Origin: Caldifarciminota bacterium
GTDB lineage: Bacteria > Hydrothermota > Tepidihabitantia > B3-TA06
Assembly (NCBI GenBank): GCA_014729665.1
Contig: WJJO01000302.1
Location: 1 to 5,164, forward strand
Direction of reading: 5' to 3'
DNA: 5,164 nt
Each line of letters begins with the position of its first letter. Within the stretch, counting starts at the first letter, position 1. Positions 4,568 to 5,164 of the stretch are shown piece by piece. A program made the translations under genes and the position numbers. The notes beneath the pieces were generated by a model that was not told the DNA's origin, did no database searches, and saw only the letters and a list, made by a program, of their open reading frames with translations.

Positions 4568-5119
4568 ATGGCAAAAGTAGCCAGAGAAATGGTAGAAAAA
4601 GCAGGCGTAGACGTTGATAAACTGCTCGAACTGCTCGTTAAGAACGCCGCAGCCGAACTTACGACCTATTACTACTATACAATCCTGCGCGCCAACCTTA
4701 TCGGTTTGGAAGGCGAAGGCGTAAAGGAGATAGCCGAGGTTGCCCGGGTCGAGGACCGCAATCACTTCGAAGCGCTTATTCCCCGGATCTACGAGCTTGG
4801 CGGCAAGCTTCCCGATGACATGAAGGAGTTTCACGATATATCGGCTTGTGCGCCTGCTAACCTTCCAAAGGATCCGCGCGACGTTAATGGTATACTCAAG
4901 GTGCTGGCAAATGCCGAACGCTGCGCGGTGCGAGGTTATACGGAAATCTGCAACATGACCGCGGGAAAGGATCACCGGACCTACGATTTATCCCTTTCCA
5001 TCCTTCACGAGGAGATAGAGCACGAATCGTGGTTCGCCGAGTTCCTGGGCGAAGGTCCTTCCGGACACTTCATGCGCAGAGGGGAGACCTCTCCTTTCGT
5101 ATCAAAGTTTTTGAAGTAG
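4568..5119 (+). CDS. DPS-like ferritin (thioferritin), Sulfolobus DPSL type
   Basis: A 183-residue ferritin-like protein, expected to form a dodecameric cytoplasmic shell that couples Fe(II) oxidation to peroxide removal. Di-iron ligand candidates are Glu30 (AAAELTTYYYYT), Asp63 or Glu62 with His66 (EDRNHFE), Glu117 (AERCAV), and Glu149 with His152 (EEIEH). Cys94 (DISAC) and Cys119 (ERC) form the thioferritin cysteine pair, with Cys128 as an extra. The C-terminal tail has GPSGHF (163-168) and SPFVSKFLK (175-183), which I associate from memory with archaeal DPSL proteins such as that of Sulfolobus solfataricus. It is only distantly similar to the other ferritin here, so it is not a recent duplicate. 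The ATG start follows AAGGAGG by 6 nt. It has its own promoter downstream of the operon terminator. Family assignment is confident; DNA binding cannot be judged. Confidence 0.92.
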   Translation: MAKVAREMVEKAGVDVDKLLELLVKNAAAELTTYYYYTILRANLIGLEGEGVKEIAEVARVEDRNHFEALIPRIYELGGKLPDDMKEFHDISACAPANLPKDPRDVNGILKVLANAERCAVRGYTEICNMTAGKDHRTYDLSLSILHEEIEHESWFAEFLGEGPSGHFMRRGETSPFVSKFLK

Positions 5120-5150
5120 CTTTAGATCATCTACCTTATTACACCCCGCG

Positions 5151-5164
5151 CCGTCACGAAGTGA
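5151..5164 (+). terminator. Possible hairpin cut off by the window end
   Basis: TCAC (5154-5157) and GTGA (5161-5164) pair around GAA, and the window stops at the last paired base. CCG just upstream (5151-5153) would extend the stem if CGG follows outside the window. It lies about 35 nt after the ferritin stop, a reasonable place for its terminator, but only half can be seen. Confidence 0.2.

Noticed and set aside
4553..4975. A 140-codon minus-strand open frame opposite the second ferritin
   Set aside because: It is an antisense shadow of a strongly conserved gene, and it covers that gene's RBS.
1..5164. CRISPR array, tRNA, insertion sequence or defence cassette
   Set aside because: No regularly spaced repeats, cloverleaf, transposase, nuclease or toxin motifs were found on either strand.

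Overview
The window looks like a chromosomal segment of an anaerobic or microaerophilic bacterium of intermediate GC content. The bacterial assignment rests on sigma70-type promoters (TTGACA with TATAAT-like hexamers), strong AAGGAG-type ribosome binding sites, a lipobox, a signal peptide and one clear GC-stem terminator. The anaerobic lifestyle is inferred from a superoxide reductase and two thioferritin-type DPS-like proteins, with no catalase or superoxide dismutase visible. I cannot name the phylum; the mix of bacterial-type and archaeal-type DPS-like proteins would fit an uncultured candidate-phylum lineage.

Layout. Bases 1-41 hold a perfect 28-bp palindrome of the dispersed intergenic kind. 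On the minus strand, 42-1184 encodes a SO_0444/DUF318-type metal efflux permease with its own consensus promoter and a TTG start, and 1274-1828 (probably starting at 1825) encodes a cyclophilin-type lipoprotein lacking the usual catalytic arginine. A 339-nt divergent region (1829-2167) carries a weak minus-strand promoter, a strong plus-strand promoter and a long imperfect hairpin in the predicted leader of the next gene. On the plus strand, 2168-3064 encodes an exported HEAT-repeat protein. Bases 3065-3384 have no convincing gene. Then come a promoter with an operator-like inverted repeat, a two-gene operon (DPS-like ferritin 3466-3960, class II superoxide reductase 3992-4390) closed by a terminator, and a second, separately promoted DPS-like ferritin (4568-5119).

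How the genes work together. The right half is an oxygen-defence module. Superoxide reductase turns superoxide into hydrogen peroxide, and DPS-like ferritins use peroxide to oxidise Fe(II) and store it, removing both Fenton reactants. The two ferritins belong to different subtypes: one resembles Bacteroides-type DPSL, the other the Sulfolobus DPSL. The promoters of the permease and of both ferritin units share AATCC(T) immediately upstream of the -10 hexamer. Both ferritin promoters also carry operator-like symmetry around the predicted transcription start. Common redox or metal control is possible but is inference only. The cyclophilin and HEAT-repeat proteins look like envelope proteins without an evident link to the module.

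No CRISPR array, tRNA, rRNA, complete insertion sequence or defence system is visible. The biology is recognisable; the less-described parts are the paired thioferritin/SOR arrangement, its promoter symmetry and the structured leader of the HEAT-repeat gene.
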